Shown: piece after piece, positions 34,901-50,600 of the stretch | How the letters are laid out: each line of letters starts with the position of its first letter | How positions within the stretch are numbered: position 1 is the stretch's first letter | Assembly: GCA_948470475.1 (NCBI GenBank) | Contig: OX419337.1 | Location: 22,729,932 to 22,793,931 of the forward strand | Direction of reading: 5' to 3' | Origin: Galaxea fascicularis | Lineage: Eukaryota > Cnidaria > Anthozoa > Scleractinia > Euphylliidae | Length of the DNA: 64,000 nucleotides | Program-made: the position numbers and the translations under genes | The notes under the pieces: generated by a model | Told to the model about the DNA's origin: nothing | The model's database searches: none | The model's input: the letters and a program-made list of their open reading frames with translations, nothing else

Positions 34901-36860
34901 CCAATTTCTATTGTTTCAATAATCATAGGCGATTTTCTCGGTTAATATAAGAGCTCTAGCGTTGTAACTTGGACTACATGTTTATCTCATTGCCTTCTTT
35001 ATAGCCAGCAAGAAAAATCTACCAAAATCCTCATTTCAGAAATTACCACATCAATATTGAAACAATGGTATTTGAATTTTGCTCGATTTTGCCCATTGAC
35101 CAATTTCTATTGTTTCAATGATCATAGGCGATTTTCTCGGTTAATATAAGAGCTCTAGCGTTGTAACTTGGACTACATGTTTATCTCATTGCCTTCTTTA
35201 TAGCCAGCAAGAAAAATCTACCAAAATCCTCATTTTCAAACAGAAATTACCAGATCAATATTGAAACAATGGTATTTGAATTTTGCTCGATTTTGCCCAT
35301 TGACCAATTTCTATTGTTTCAATAATCATAGGCGATTTTCTCGGTTAATATAAGAGCTCTAGCGTTGTAACTTGGACTACATGTTTATCTCATTGCCTTC
35401 TTTATAGCCAGTAAGAAAAATCTACCAAAATCCTTATTTTCAAACAGAAATTATCAGATCAATATTGAAACAATGGTATTTGAATTTTGCTCGATTTTGC
35501 CCATTGACCAATTTCTATTGTTTCAATAATCATAGGCGATTTTCTCGGTTAATATAAGAGCTCTAGCGTTGTAACCTGGACTACATTTTTATCTTATTGC
35601 CTTGTTTATAGCCAGCAAGAAAAATCTACCAAAATCCTTATTTTCAAACAGAAATTACCAGATTAATAGTGAAACAATGGTATTTGAATTTTGCTCGATT
35701 TTGCCCATTGACCAATTTCTATTGTTTAAATAATCATAGGCGATTTTCTCGGTTAATATAAGAGCTCTAGCGTTGTAACTTGGACTACATGTTTATCTCA
35801 TTGCCTTCTTTATAGCCAGCAAAAAAATCCACCAAAATCCTCATTTTCAAACAGAAATTATCAGATCAATATTGCAACAATGGTATTTGAATTTTGCTCG
35901 ATTTTGCCCATTGACCAATTTCTATTGTTTCAATGATCATAGGCGATTTTCTCGGTTAATATAAGAGCTCTAGCGTTGTAACTTGGACTACATGTTTAAC
36001 TTATTGCCTTCTTTATAGCCAGCAAGAAAAATCTACCAAAATCCTTATTTTCAAACAGAAATTACCAGATCAATATTGAAAAAATGGTATTTGAATTTTG
36101 CTCGATTTTGCCCATTGACCAATTTCTATTGTTTCAATAATCATAGGCGATTTTCTCGGTTAATATAAGAGTTCTAGCGTTGTAACTTGGAGTACATGTT
36201 TATCTCATTGCCTTCTTTATAGCCAGTAAGAAAAATCTACCAAAATTCTCATTTTCAAACAGAAATTATCAGATCAATATTGAAACAATGGTATTGTAAT
36301 TTTGCTCGATTTTGCCCATTGACCAATTTCTATTGTTTCAATAATCATAGGCGATTTTCTCGGTTAATATAAGAGCTCTAGCGTTGTAACTTGGACTACA
36401 TGTTTATCTCATTGCCTTCTTTATAGCCAGCAAGAAAAATCTACCAAAATTCTTATTTTCAAACAGAAATTACCAGATCAATATTGAAACAATGGTATTT
36501 GAATTTTGCTCGATTTTGCCCATTGACCAATTTCTATTGTTTCAATAATCATAGGCGATTTTCTCGGTTAATATAAGAGCTCTAGCGTTGTAACTTGGAC
36601 TACATGTTTATCTCATTGCCTTCTTTATAGCCAGCAAGAAAAATCTACCAAAATCCTCATTTTCAAACAGAAATTACCAGATCAATATTGAAACAATGGT
36701 ATTTGAATTTTGCTCGATTTTGCCCATTGACCAATTTCTATTGTTTCAATAATCATAGGCGATTTTCTCGGTTAATATAAGAGCTCTAGCGTTGTAACTT
36801 GGACTACATGTTTATCTCATTGCCTTCTTTATAGCCAGCAAGAAAAATCTACTAAAATCC
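31950..36860 (+). repeat. Higher-order repeat, 3457 bp
   Basis: The linked variants AACCTGGACTACATTTTT (32116 and 35573), GGTATTGTAATTTT (32833 and 36290) and GCCAGTAAGAAAAATC (about 31951 and 35408) share one offset of 3457 bp. At least 1.4 kb around them is duplicated. Confidence 0.85.
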
Positions 36861-39800
36861 TCATTTTCAAACAGAAATTACCAGATCAATATTGAAACAA
36901 TGGTATTTGAATTTTGCTCGATTTTGCCCATTGACCAATTTCTATTGTTTCAATAATCATAGGCGATTTTCTCGTTTAATATAAGAGCTCTAGCGTTGTA
37001 ACTTGGACTAGATGTTTATCTCATTGCCTTCTTTATAGCCAGCAAGAAAAATCCACCAAAATCCTCATTTTCAAACCGAAAATATCAGATCAATATTGAA
37101 ACAATGGTATTTGAATTTTGCTCGATTTTGCCCACTGACCAATTTCTATTGTTTCAATAATCATAGGCGATTTTCTCGGTTAATATAAGAGCTCTAGCGT
37201 TGTTACTTGGACTACATGTTTATCTCATTGCCTTCTTTATAGCCAGCAAAAAAATCTACCAAAATCGTCATTTTCAAACAGAAATAATCAGATCAATATT
37301 GAAACAATGGTATTTGAATTTTCTCGATTTTGCCCATTGACCAATTTTTATTGTTTCAATAATCATAGGCGATTTTCTCGGTTAATATAAGAGCTCTAGC
37401 GTTGTTACTTGGACTACATGTTTATCTTATTGCCTTGTTTATAGCCAGCAAGAAAAATCTACCAAAATCCTCATTTTCAAACAGAAATTATCAGATCAAT
37501 ATTGAAACAATGGTATTTGAATTTTGCTCGATTTTGCCCATTGACCAATTTCTATTGTTTTAATAATCATAGGCGATTTTCTCGGTTAATATAAGAGCTC
37601 TAGCGTTGTAACTTGGACTACATGTTTATCTCATTGCCTTCTTTATAGCCAGCAAGAAAAATCTACCAAAATCCTTATTTTCAAACAGAAATTATCAGAT
37701 CAATATTGAAACAATGGTATTTGAATTTTGCTCGATTTTGCCCATTGACCAATTTCTATTGTTTCAATAAACATAGGCGATTTTCTCGGTTAATATAAGA
37801 GCTCTAGCGTTGTAACTTGGACTACATGTTTATCTCATTGCCTTCTTTATAGCCAGCAAGTAAAATCCACAAAAATTCTCATTTTCAAACAGAGATTACC
37901 AGATCAATATTGAAACAATGGTATTTGAATTTTGCTCGATTTTGCCCATTGACCAATTTCTATTGTTTCAATAATCATAGGCGATTTTCTCGGTTAATAT
38001 AAGAGCTCTAGCGTTGTAACTTGGACTACATGTTTATCTCATTGCCTTCTTTATAGCCAGCAAGAAAAATCCACCAAAATCCTCATTTTCAAACAGAAAT
38101 TACCAGATCAATATTGAAACAATGGTATTTGAATTTTGCTCGATTTTGCCCATTGACCAATTTTTATTGTTTCAATAATCATAGGCGATTTTCTCGGTTA
38201 ATATAAGAGCTCTAGCGTTGTTACTTGGACTACATGTTTATCTTATTGCCTTGTTTATAGCCAGCAAGAAAAATCTATCAAAATCCTCATTTTCAAACAG
38301 AAATTATCAGATCAATATTGAAACAATGGTATTTGAATTTTGCTCGATTTTGCCCATTGACCAATTTCTATTGTTTTAATAATCATAGGCGATTTTCTCG
38401 GTTAATATAAGAGCTCTAGCGTTGTAACTTGGACTACATGTTTATCTCATTGCCTTCTTTATAGCCAGCAAGAAAAATCTACCAAAATTCTTATTTTCAA
38501 ACAGAAATTATCAGATCAATATTGAAACAATGGTATTTGAATTTTGCTCGATTTTGCCCATTGACCAATTTCTATTGTTTCAATAATCATAGGCGATTTT
38601 CTCGGTTAATATAAGAGCGCTAGCGTTGTAACTTGGACTACATGTTTATCTCATTGCCTTCTTTATAGCCAGCAAGTAAAATCCACAAAAATTCTCATTT
38701 TCAAACAGAGATTACCAGATCAATATTAAAACAATGGTATTTGAATTTTGCTCGATTTTGCCCATTGACCAATTTCTATTGTTTCAATAATCATAGGCGA
38801 CTTTCTCGGTTAATATAAGAGCTCTAGCGTTGTAACTTGGACTACATGTTTATCTCATTGCCTTCTTTATAGCCAGCAAGAAAAATCCACCAAAATCCTC
38901 ATTTTCAAACAGAAATTACCAGATCAATGTTGAAACAATGGTATTTGAATTTTGCTCGATTTTGCCCATTGACCAATTTCTATTGTTTCAATAATCATAG
39001 GCGATTTTCTCGGTTAATATAAGAGCTCTAGCGTTGTAACTTGGACTACATGTTTATCTCATTGCCTTCTTTATACCCAGCAAGAAAAATCCACCAAACT
39101 CCTCATTTTCAAACAGAAATTACCAGATCAATATTGAAACAATGGTATTTGAATTTTGCTCGATTTTGCCCATTGACCAATTTCTATTGTTTCAATAATC
39201 ATAGGCGATTTTCTCGGTTAATATAAGAGCTCTAGCGTTGTAACTTGGACTACATGTTTATCTCATTGCCTTCTTTATAGCCAGCAAGAAAAATCTACCA
39301 AAATCCTCATTTTCAAACAGAAATTACCAGATCAATATTGAAACAATGGTATTTGAATTTTGCTCGATTTTGCCCATTGACCAATTTCTATTGTTTCAAT
39401 AATCATAGGCGATTTTCTCGGTTAATATATAAGCTCTAGCGTTGTAACTTGGACTACATGTTTATCTCATTGCCTTCTTTATAGCCAGCAAGAAAAATCT
39501 ACCAAAATCCTCATTTTATAAAAAAAATTACCAGATCAATATTAAAACAATGGTATTTGAATTTTGCTCGATTTTGCCCATTGACCAATTTCTATTGTTT
39601 CAATAATCATAGGCGATTTTCTCGGTTAATATAAGAGCTCTAGCGTTGTAACTTGGACTACATGTTTATCTCATTGCCTTCTTTATAGCCAGCAAGAAAA
39701 ATCTACCAAAATCCTCATTTTCAAACAGAAATTACCAGATCAATATTGAAACAATGGTATTTGAATTTTGCTCAATTTTGCCCATTGACCAATTTCTATT

Positions 39801-40870
39801 GTTTCAATAATCATAGGCGATTTTCTCGGTTAATATAAGAGCTCTAGCGTTGTAACTTGGACTACATGTTTATCTCATTGCCTTCTTTATACCCAGCAAG
39901 AAAAATCTACCAAAATGTTCATTTTCAAACAGAAATTACCAGATCAATATTGAAACAATGGTATTTGAATTTTGCTCGATTTTGCCCATTGACCAATTTC
40001 TATTGTTTCAATAATCATAGGCGATTTTCTCGGTTAATATAAGAGCTCTAGCGTTGTAACTTGGACTACATGTTTATCTCATTGCCTTCTTTATAGCCAG
40101 CACGAAAAATCCACCAAAATCCTCATTTCAGAAATTACCAGATCAATATTGAAACAATGGTATTTGAATTTTGCTCGATTTTGCCCATTGACCAATTTTT
40201 ATTGTTTCAATGATCATAGGCGATTTTCTCGGTTAATATAAGAGCTCTAGCGTTGTAACTTGGACTACATGTTTATCTCATTGCCTTCTTTATAGCCAGC
40301 AAGAAAAATCTACCAAAATTTTCATTTTCAAACAGAAATTACCACATCAATGTTGAAACAATGGTATTTGAATTTTGCTCGATTTTGCCCATTGACCAAT
40401 TTCTATTGTTTCAATCATCATAGGCGATTTTCTCGGTTAATATAAGAGCTCTAGCGTTGTAACTTGGACTACATGTTTATCTCATTGCCTTCTTTATAGC
40501 CAGCAAGAAAAATCTACCAAAATCCTCATTTTCAAACAGAAATTACCAGATCAATATTGAAACAATGGTATTTGAATTTTGCTCGATTTTGCCCATTGAC
40601 CAATTTCTATTGTTTCAATAATCATAGGCGATTTTCTCGGTTAATATAAGAGCTCTAGCGTTGTAACTTGGACTACATGTTTATCTCATTGCCTTCTTTA
40701 TAGCCAGCAAGAAAAATCCACCAAAATCCTCATTTTCAAACAGAAATTACCAGATCAATATTGAAACAATGGTATTTGAATTTTGCTCGATTTTGCCCAT
40801 TGACCAATTTCTATTGTTTCAATAATCATAGGCGATTTTCTCGGTTAATATAAGAGCTCTAGCGTTGTAA

Positions 40871-43800
40871 CCTGGACTACATGTTTATCTTATTGCCTTC
40901 TTTATAGCCAGCAAGAAACATCTACCAAAATCCTTATTTTCAAACAGACATTACCAGATCAATAGTGAAACAATGGTATTTGAATTTTGCTCGATTTTGC
41001 CCATTGACCAATTTCTATTGTTTAAATAATCATAGGCGATTTTCTCGGTTAATATAAGAGCTCTAGCGTTGTAACTTGGACTACATGTTTATCTCATTGC
41101 CTTCTTTATAGCCAGCAAAAAAATCCACCAAAATCCTCATTTTCAAACAGAAATTATCAGATCAATATTGAAACAATGGTATTTGAATTTTGCTCGATTT
41201 TGCCCATTGACCAATTTCTATTGTTTCAATGATCATAGGCGATTTTCTCGGTTAATATAAGAGCTCTAGCGTTGTAACTTGGACTACATGTTTACCTTAT
41301 TGCCTTCTTTATAGCCAGCAAGAAACATCTACCAAAATCCTTATTTTCAAACAGAAATTACCAGATCAATATTGAAACAATGGTATTTGAATTTTGCTCG
41401 ATTTTGCCCATTCACCAATTTCTATTGTTTCAATAATCATAGGCGATTTTCTCGGTTAATATAAGAGCTCTAGCGTTGTAACTTGGACTACATGTTTATC
41501 TCATTGCCTTCTTTATAGCCAGCAAGAAAAATCTACCAAAATTTTCATTTTCAAACAGAAATTACCACATCAATGTTGAAACAATGGTATTTGAATTTTG
41601 CTCGATTTTGCCCATTGACCAATTTCTATTGTTTCAATAATCATAGGCGATTTTCTCGGTTAATATAAGAGCTCTAGCGTTGTAACTTGGACTACATGTT
41701 TATCTCATTGCCTTCTTTATAGCCAGCAAGAAAAATCTACCAAAATCCTTATTTTCAAACAGAAATTACCAGATCAATATTGAAACAATGGTATTTGAAT
41801 TTTGCTCGATTTTGCCCATTGACCAATTTCTATTGTTTCAATAATCATAGGCGATTTTCTCGGTTAATATAAGAGCTCTAGCGTTGTAACTTGGACTACA
41901 TGTTTATCTCATTGCCTTCTTTATAGCCAGCAAGAAAAATCTACCAAAATCCTCATTTTCAAACAGAAATTACCAGATCAATATTGAAACAATGGTATTT
42001 GAATTTTGCTCGATTTTGCCCATTGACCAATTTCTATTGTTTCAATAATCATAGGCGATTTTCTCGGTTAATATAAGAGCTCTAGCGTTGTAACTTGGAC
42101 TACATGTTTATCTCATTGCCTTCTTTATAGCCAGCAAGAAAAATCTACCAAAATCCTCATTTTCAAACAGAAATTACCAGATCAATATTGAAACAATGGT
42201 ATTTGAATTTTGCTCGATTTTGCCCATTGACCAATTTCTATTGTTTCAATGATCATAGGCGATTTTCTCGGTTAATATAAGAGCTCTAGCGTTGTAACCT
42301 GGACTACATGTTTATCTCATTGCCTTCTTTATAGCCAGTAAGAAAAATCTACCAAAATTCTCATTTTCAAACAGAAATTATCAGATCAATATTGAAACAA
42401 TGGTATTTGAATTTTGCTCGATTTTGCCCATTGACCAATTTCTATTGTTTCAATAATCATAGGCGATTTTCTCGGTTAATATAAGAGCTCTAGCGTTGTA
42501 ACTTGGACTACATGTTTATCTCATTGCCTTCTTTATAGCCAGCAAGAAAAATCTACCAAAATCCTCATTTTCAAACAGAAATTACCAGATCAATATTGAA
42601 ACAATGGTATTTGAATTTTGCTCGATTTTGCCCATTGACCAATTTCTATTGTTTCAATGATCATAGGCGATTTTCTCGGTTAATATAAGAGCTCTAGCGT
42701 TGTAACTTGGACTACATGTTTATCTCATTGCCTTCTTTATAGCCAGCAAGAAAAATCTACCAAAATTTTCATTTTCAAACAGAAATTACCAGATCAATGT
42801 TGAAACAATGGTATTTGAATTTTGCTCGATTTTGCCCATTGACCAATTTCTATTGTTTCAATAATCATAGGCGATTTTCTCGGTTAATATAAGAGCTCTA
42901 GCGTTGTAACTTGGACTACATGTTTATCTCATTGCCTTCTTTATACCCAGCAAGAAAAATCTACCAAAATGTTCATTTTCAAACAGAAATTACCAGATCA
43001 ATATTGAAACAATGGTATTTGAATTTTGCTCGATTTTGCCCATTGACCAATTTCTATTGTTTCAATAATCATAGGCGATTTTCTCGGTTAATATAAGAGC
43101 TCTAGCGTTGTAACTTGGACTACATGTTTATCTCATTGCCTTCTTTATACCCAGCAAGAAAAATCTACCAAAATGTTCATTTTCAAACAGAAATTACCAG
43201 ATCAATATTGAAACAATGGTATTTGAATTTTGCTCGATTTTGCCCATTGACCAATTTCTATTGTTTCAATAATCATAGGCGATTTTCTCGGTTAATATAA
43301 GAGCTCTAGCGTTGTAACTTGGACTACATGTTTATCTCATTGCCTTCTTTATAGCCAGCAAGAAAAATCCACCAAAATCCTCATTTCAGAAATTACCAGA
43401 TCAATATTGAAACAATGGTATTTGAATTTTGCTCGATTTTGCCCATTGACCAATTTCTATTGTTTCAATGATCATAGGCGATTTTCTCGGTTAATATAAG
43501 AGCTCTAGCGTTGTAACTTGGACTACATGTTTATCTCATTGCCTTCTTTATAGCCAGCAAGAAAAATCTACCAAAATCCTCATTTTATAAAAAAAATTAC
43601 CAGATCAATATTAAAACAATGGTATTTGAATTTTGCTCGATTTTGCCCATTGACCAATTTCTATTGTTTCAATAATCATAGGCGATTTTCTCGGTTAATA
43701 TAAGAGCTCTAGCGTTGTAACTTGGACTACATGTTTATCTCATTGCCTTCTTTATAGCCAGCAAGAAAAATCTACCAAAATCCTCATTTTCAAACAGAAA

Positions 43801-46000
43801 TTACCAGATCAATATTGAAACAATGGTATTTGAATTTTGCTCAATTTTGCCCATTGACCAATTTCTATTGTTTCAATAATCATAGGCGATTTTCTCGGTT
43901 AATATAAGAGCTCTAGCGTTGTAACTTGGACTACATGTTTATCTCATTGCCTTCTTTATAGCCAGCAAGAAAAATCTACCAAAATCCTCATTTTCAAACA
44001 GAAATTACCAGATCAATATTGAAACAATGGTATTTGAATTTTGCTCGATTTTGCCCATTGACCAATTTCTATTGTTTCAATAATCATAGGCGATTTTCTC
44101 GGTTAATATAAGAGCTCTAGCGTTGTAACTTGGACTACATGTTTATCTCATTGCCTTCTTTATAGCCAGCAAGAAAAATCTACCAAAATTTTCATTTTCA
44201 AACAGAAATTACCAGATCAATGTTGAAACAATGGTATTTGAATTTTGCTCGATTTTGCCCATTGACCAATTTCTATTGTTTCAATAATCATAGGCGATTT
44301 TCTCGGTTAATATAAGAGCTCTAGCGTTGTAACTTGGACTACATGTTTATCTCATTGCCTTCTTCATACCCAGCAAGAAAAATCTACCAAAATTTTCATT
44401 TTCAAACAGAAATTACCAGATCAATATTGAAACAATGGTATTTGAATTTTGCTCGATTTTGCCCATTGACCAATTTCTATTGTTTCAATAATCATAGGCG
44501 ATTTTCTCGGTTAATATAAGAGCTCTAGCGTTGTAACTTGGACTACATGTTTATCTCATTGCCTTCTTTATAGCCAGCACGAAAAATCCACCAAAATCCT
44601 CATTTCAGAAATTACCAGATCAATATTGAAACAATGGTATTTGAATTTTGCTCGATTTTGCCCATTGACCAATTTCTATTGTTTCAATGATCATAGGCGA
44701 TTTTCTCGGTTAATATAAGAGCTCTAGCGTTGTAACTTGGACTACATGTTTATCTCATTGCCTTCTTTATAGCCAGCAAGAAAAATCTACCAAAATTTTC
44801 ATTTTCAAACAGAAATTACCACATCAATGTTGAAACAATGGTATTTGAATTTTGCTCGATTTTGCCCATTGACCAATTTCTATTGTTTCAATAATCATAG
44901 GCGATTTTCTCGGTTAATATAAGAGCTCTAGCGTTGTAACTTGGACTACATGTTTATCTCATTGCCTTCTTTATAGCCAGCAAGAAAAATCTACCAAAAT
45001 CCTCATTTTCAAACAGAAATTACCAGATCAATATTGAAACAATGGTATTTGAATTTTGCTCGATTTTGCCCATTGACCAATTTCTATTGTTTCAATAATC
45101 ATAGGCGATTTTCTCGGTTAATATAAGAGCTCTAGCGTTGTAACTTGGACTACATGTTTATCTCATTGCCTTCTTTATAGCCAGCAAGAAAAATCCACCA
45201 AAATCCTCATTTTCAAACAGAAATTACCAGATCAATATTGAAACAATGGTATTTGAATTTTGCTCGATTTTGCCCATTGACCAATTTCTATTGTTTCAAT
45301 AATCATAGGCGATTTTCTCGGTTAATATAAGAGCTCTAGCGTTGTAACCTGGACTACATGTTTATCTTATTGCCTTCTTTATAGCCAGCAAGAAAAATCT
45401 ACCAAAATCGTTATTTTCAAACAGACATTACCAGATCAATAGTGAAACAATGGTATTTGAATTTTGCTCGATTTTGCCCATTGACCAATTTCTATTGTTT
45501 AAATAATCATAGGCGATTTTCTCGGTTAATATAAGAGCTCTAGCGTTGTAACTTGGACTACATGTTTATCTCATTGCCTTCTTTATAGCCAGCAAAAAAA
45601 TCCACCAAAATCCTCATTTTCAAACAGAAATTATCAGATCAATATTGAAACAATGGTATTTGAATTTTGCTCGATTTTGCCCATTGACCAATTTCTATTG
45701 TTTCAATGATCATAGGCGATTTTCTCGGTTAATATAAGAGCTCTAGCGTTGTAACTTGGACTACATGTTTATCTTATTGCCTTCTTTATAGCCAGCAAGA
45801 AAAATCTACCAAAATCCTTATTTTCAAACAGAAATTACCAGATCAATATTGAAACAATGGTATTTGAATTTTGCTCGATTTTGCCCATTGACCAATTTCT
45901 ATTGTTTCAATAATCATAGGCGATTTTCTCGGTTAATATAAGAGCTCTAGCGTTGTAACTTGGACTACATGTTTATCTCATTGCCTTCTTTATAGCCAGC
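40871..46000 (+). repeat. Higher-order repeat, offset 4477 bp, with 3054-bp and 204-bp sub-duplications
   Basis: AACCTGGACTACATG followed by ACAGACATTACC recurs at 40871 and 45348 (offset 4477). A CCAAAATGTTCATTTTC variant monomer lies at 39857, 42911 and 43115, the last two being adjacent exact-length copies. Confidence 0.8.
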
Positions 46001-46570
46001 AAGAAAAATCTACCAAAATTTTCATTTTCAAACAGAAATTACCACATCAATGTTGAAACAATGGTATTTGAATTTTGCTCGATTTTGCCCATTGACCAAT
46101 TTCTATTGTTTCAATAATCATAGGCGATTTTCTCGGTTAATATAAGAGCTCTAGCGTTGTAACTTGGACTACATGTTTATCTCATTGCCTTCTTTATAGC
46201 CAGCAAGAAAAATCTACCAAAATCCTCATTTTCAAACAGAAATTACCAGATCAATATTGAAACAATGGTATTTGAATTTTGCTCGATTTTGCCCATTGAC
46301 CAATTTCTATTGTTTCAATAATCATAGGCGATTTTCTCGGTTAATATAAGAGCTCTAGCGTTGTAACTTGGACTACATGTTTATCTCATTGCCTTCTTTA
46401 TAGCCAGCAAGAAAAATCCACCAAAATCCTCATTTTCAAACAGAAATTACCAGATCAATATTGAAACAATGGTATTTGAATTTTGCTCGATTTTGCCCAT
46501 TGACCAATTTCTATTGTTTCAATAATCATAGGCGATTTTCTCGGTTAATATAAGAGCTCTAGCGTTGTAA

Positions 46571-47640
46571 CCTGGACTACATGTTTATCTGATTGCCTTC
46601 TTTATAGCCAGCAAGAAAAATCTACCAAAATCCTTATTTTCAAACAGAAATTACCAGATCAATATTGAAACAATGGTATTTGAATTTTGCTCGATTTTGC
46701 CCATTGACCAATTTCTATTGTTTCAATGATCATAGGCGATTTTCTCGGTTAATATAAGAGCTCTAGCGTTGTAACTTGGACTACATGTTTATCTCATTGC
46801 CTTCTTTATAGCCAGCAAGAAAAATCTACCAAAATTTTCATTTTCACACAGAAATTACCACATCAATGTTGAAACAATAGTATTTGAATATTGCTCGATT
46901 TTGCCCATTGACCAATTTCTATTGTTTCAATAATCATAGGCGATTTTCTCGGTTAATATAAGAGCTCTAGCGTTGTAACTTGGACTACATGTTTATCTCA
47001 TTGCCTTCTTTATAGCCAGCAAGAAAAATCTACCAAAATCCTCATTTTCAAACAGAAATTACCAGATCAATATTGAAACAATGGTATTTGAATTTTGCTC
47101 GATTTTGCCCATTGACCAATTTCTATTGTTTCAATAATCATAGGCGATTTTCTCGGTTAATATAAGAGCTCTAGCGTTGTAACTTGGACTACATGTTTAT
47201 CTCATTGCCTTCTTTATAGCCAGCAAGAAAAATCCACCAAAATCCTCATTTTCAAACAGAAATTACCAGATCAATATTGAAACAATTGTATTTGAATTTT
47301 GCTCGATTTTGCCCATTGACCAATTTCTATTGTTTCAATAATCATAGGCGATTTTCTCGGTTAATATAAGAGCTCTAGCGTTGTAACCTGGACTACATGT
47401 TTATCTGATTGCCTTCTTTATAGCCAGCAAGAAAAATCTACCAAAATCCTTATTTTCAAACAGAAATTACCAGATCAATAGTGAAACAATGGTATTTGAA
47501 TTTTGCTCGATTTTGCCCATTGACCAATTTCTATTGTTTAAATAATCATAGGCGATTTTCTCGGTTAATATAAGAGCTCTAGCGTTGTAACTTGGACTAC
47601 ATGTTTATCTCATTGCCTTCTTTATAGCCAGCAAAAAAAT
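46571..47640 (+). repeat. 816-bp (4-mer) local duplication
   Basis: AACCTGGACTACATG with ATCTGATTGCC occurs at 46571 and 47387, exactly four units apart, with similar monomers between. Confidence 0.75.
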
Positions 47641-50600
47641 CCACCAAAATCCTCATTTTCAAACAGAAATTATCAGATCAATATTGAAACAATGGTATTT
47701 GAATTTTCCTCGATTTTGCCCATTGACCAATTTCTATTGTTTCAATGATCATAGGCGATTTTCTCGGTTAATATAAGAGCTCTACCGTTGTAACTTGGAC
47801 TACATGTTTATCTTATTGCCTTCTTTATAGCCAGCAAGAAAAATCTACCAAAATCCTTATTTTCAAACAGAAATTACCAGATCAATATTGAAACAATGGT
47901 ATTTGAATTTTGCTCGATTTTGCCCATTGACCAATTTCTATTGTTTCAATAATCATAGGCGATTTTCTCGGTTAATATAAGAGCTCTAGCGTTGTAACTT
48001 GGACTACATGTTTATCTCATTGCCTTCTTTATAGCCAGCAAGAAAAATCTACCAAAATCCTCATTTCAGAAATTACCAGATCAATATTGAAACAATGGTA
48101 TTTGAATTTTGCTCGATTTTGCCCATTGACCAATTTCTATTGTTTCAATGATCATAGGCGATTTTCTCGGTTAATATAAGAGCTCTAGCGTTGTAACTTG
48201 GACTACATGTTTATCTCATTGCCTTCTTTATAGCCAGCAAGAAAAATCTACCAAAATCCTCATTTTCAAACAGAAATTACCAGATCAATATTGAAACAAT
48301 GGTATTTGAATTTTGCTCGATTTTGCCCATTGACCAATTTCTATTGTTTCAATGATCATAGGCGATTTTCTCGGTTAATATAAGAGCTCTAGCGTTGTAA
48401 CATGGACTACATGTTTATCTCATTGCCTTCTTTATAGGCAGCAAGAAAAATCTACCAAAATCCTCATTTTCAAACAGAAATTACCAGATCAATATTGAAA
48501 CAATGGTATTTGAATTTTGCTCGATTTTGCCCATTGACCAATTTCTATTGTTTCAATGATCATAGGCGATTTTCTCGGTTAATATAAGAGCTCTAGCGTT
48601 GTAACTTGGACTACATGTTTATCTCATTGCCTTCTTTATAGCCAGCAAGAAAAATCTACCAAAATTTTCATTTTCAAACAGAAATTACCACATCAATGTT
48701 GAAACAATGGTATTTGAATTTTGCTCGATTTTGCCCATTGACCAATTTCTATTGTTTCAATAATCATAGGCGATTTTCTCGGTTAATATAAGAGCTCTAG
48801 CGTTGTAACTTGGACTACATGTTTATCTCATTGCCTTCTTTATACCCAGCAAGAAAAATCCACCAAACTCCTCATTTTCAAACAGAAATTATCAGATCAA
48901 TATTGAAACAATGGTATTTGAATTTTGCTCGATTTTGCCCATTGACCAATTTCTATTGTTTCAATAATCATAGGCGATTTTCTCGGTTAATATAAGAGCT
49001 CTAGCGTTGTAACTTGGACTACATGTTTATCTCATTGCCTTCTTTATAGCCAGCAAGAAAAATCTACCAAAATCCTCATTTTCAAACAGAAATTATCAGA
49101 TCAATATTGAAACAATGGTATTTGAATTTTGCTCGATTTTGCCCACTGACCAATTTCTATTGTTTCAATAATCATAGGCGATTTTCTCGGTTAATATAAG
49201 AGCTCTAGCGTTGTAACTTGGACTCCATGTTTATCTCATTGCCTTCTTTATAGCCAGCAAGAAAAATCGACCAAAATCCTCATTTTCAAACAGAAATTAT
49301 CAGATCAATATTGAAACAATGGTATTTGAATTTTGCTCGATTTTGCCCACTGACCAATTTCTATTGTTTCAATAATCATAGGCGATTTTCTCGGTTAATA
49401 TAAAAGCTCTAGCGTTGTAACCTGGACTACATGTTTATCTTACTGCCTTCTTTATAGCCAGCAAGAAAAATCTACCAAACTCCTTATTTTCAAACAGAAA
49501 TTACCAGATCAATATTGAAACAATGGTATTTGAATTTTGCTCGATTTTGCCCATTGACCAATTTCTATTGTTTCAATAATCATAGGCGATTTTCTCGGTT
49601 AATATAAGAGCTCTAGCGTTGTAACCTGGACTACATGTTTATCTTATTGCCTTCTTTATAGCCAGCAAGAAAAATCTACCAAAATCCTTATTTTCAAACA
49701 GAAATTACCAGATCAATAGTGAAACAATGGTATTTGAATTTTGCTCGATTTTGCCCATTGACCAATTTCTATTGTTTCAATAATCATAGGCGATTTTCTC
49801 GGTTAATATAAGAGCTCTAGCGTTGTAACTTGGACTACATGTTTATCTCATTGCCTTCTTTATAGCCAGCAAAAAAATCCACCAAAATCCTCATTTTCAA
49901 ACAGAAATTATCAGATCAATATTGAAACAATGGTATTTGAATTTTGCTCGATTTTGCCCATTGACCAATTTCTATTGTTTCAATGATCATAGGCGATTTT
50001 CTCGGTTAATATAAGAGCTCTAGCGTTGTAACTTGGACTACATGTTTATCTCATTGCCTTCTTTATAGCCAGCAAGAAAAATCTACCAAAATCCTCATTT
50101 TCAAATAGAAATTACCAGATCAATATTGAAACAATGGTATTTGAATTTTGCTCGATTTTGCCCATTGACCAATTTCTATTGTTTCAATGATCATAGGCGA
50201 TTTTCTCGGTTAATATAAGAGCTCTAGCGTTGTAACCTGGACTACATGTTTATCTCATTGCCTTCTTTATAGCCAGCAAGAAAAATCTACCAAAATCCTC
50301 ATTTTCAAACAGAAATTACCAGATCAATATTGAAACAATGGTATTTGAATTTTGCTCGATTTTGCCCATTGACCAATTTTTATTGTTTCAATGATCATAG
50401 GCGATTTTCTCGGTTAATATAAGAGCTCTAGCGTTGTAACTTGGACTACATGTTTATCTCATTGCCTTCTTTATAGCCAGCAAGAAAAATCTACCAAAAT
50501 TTTCATTTTCAAACAGAAATTACCAGATCAATGTTGAAACAATGGTATTTGAATTTTGCTCGATTTTGCCCATTGACCAATTTCTATTGTTTCAATAATC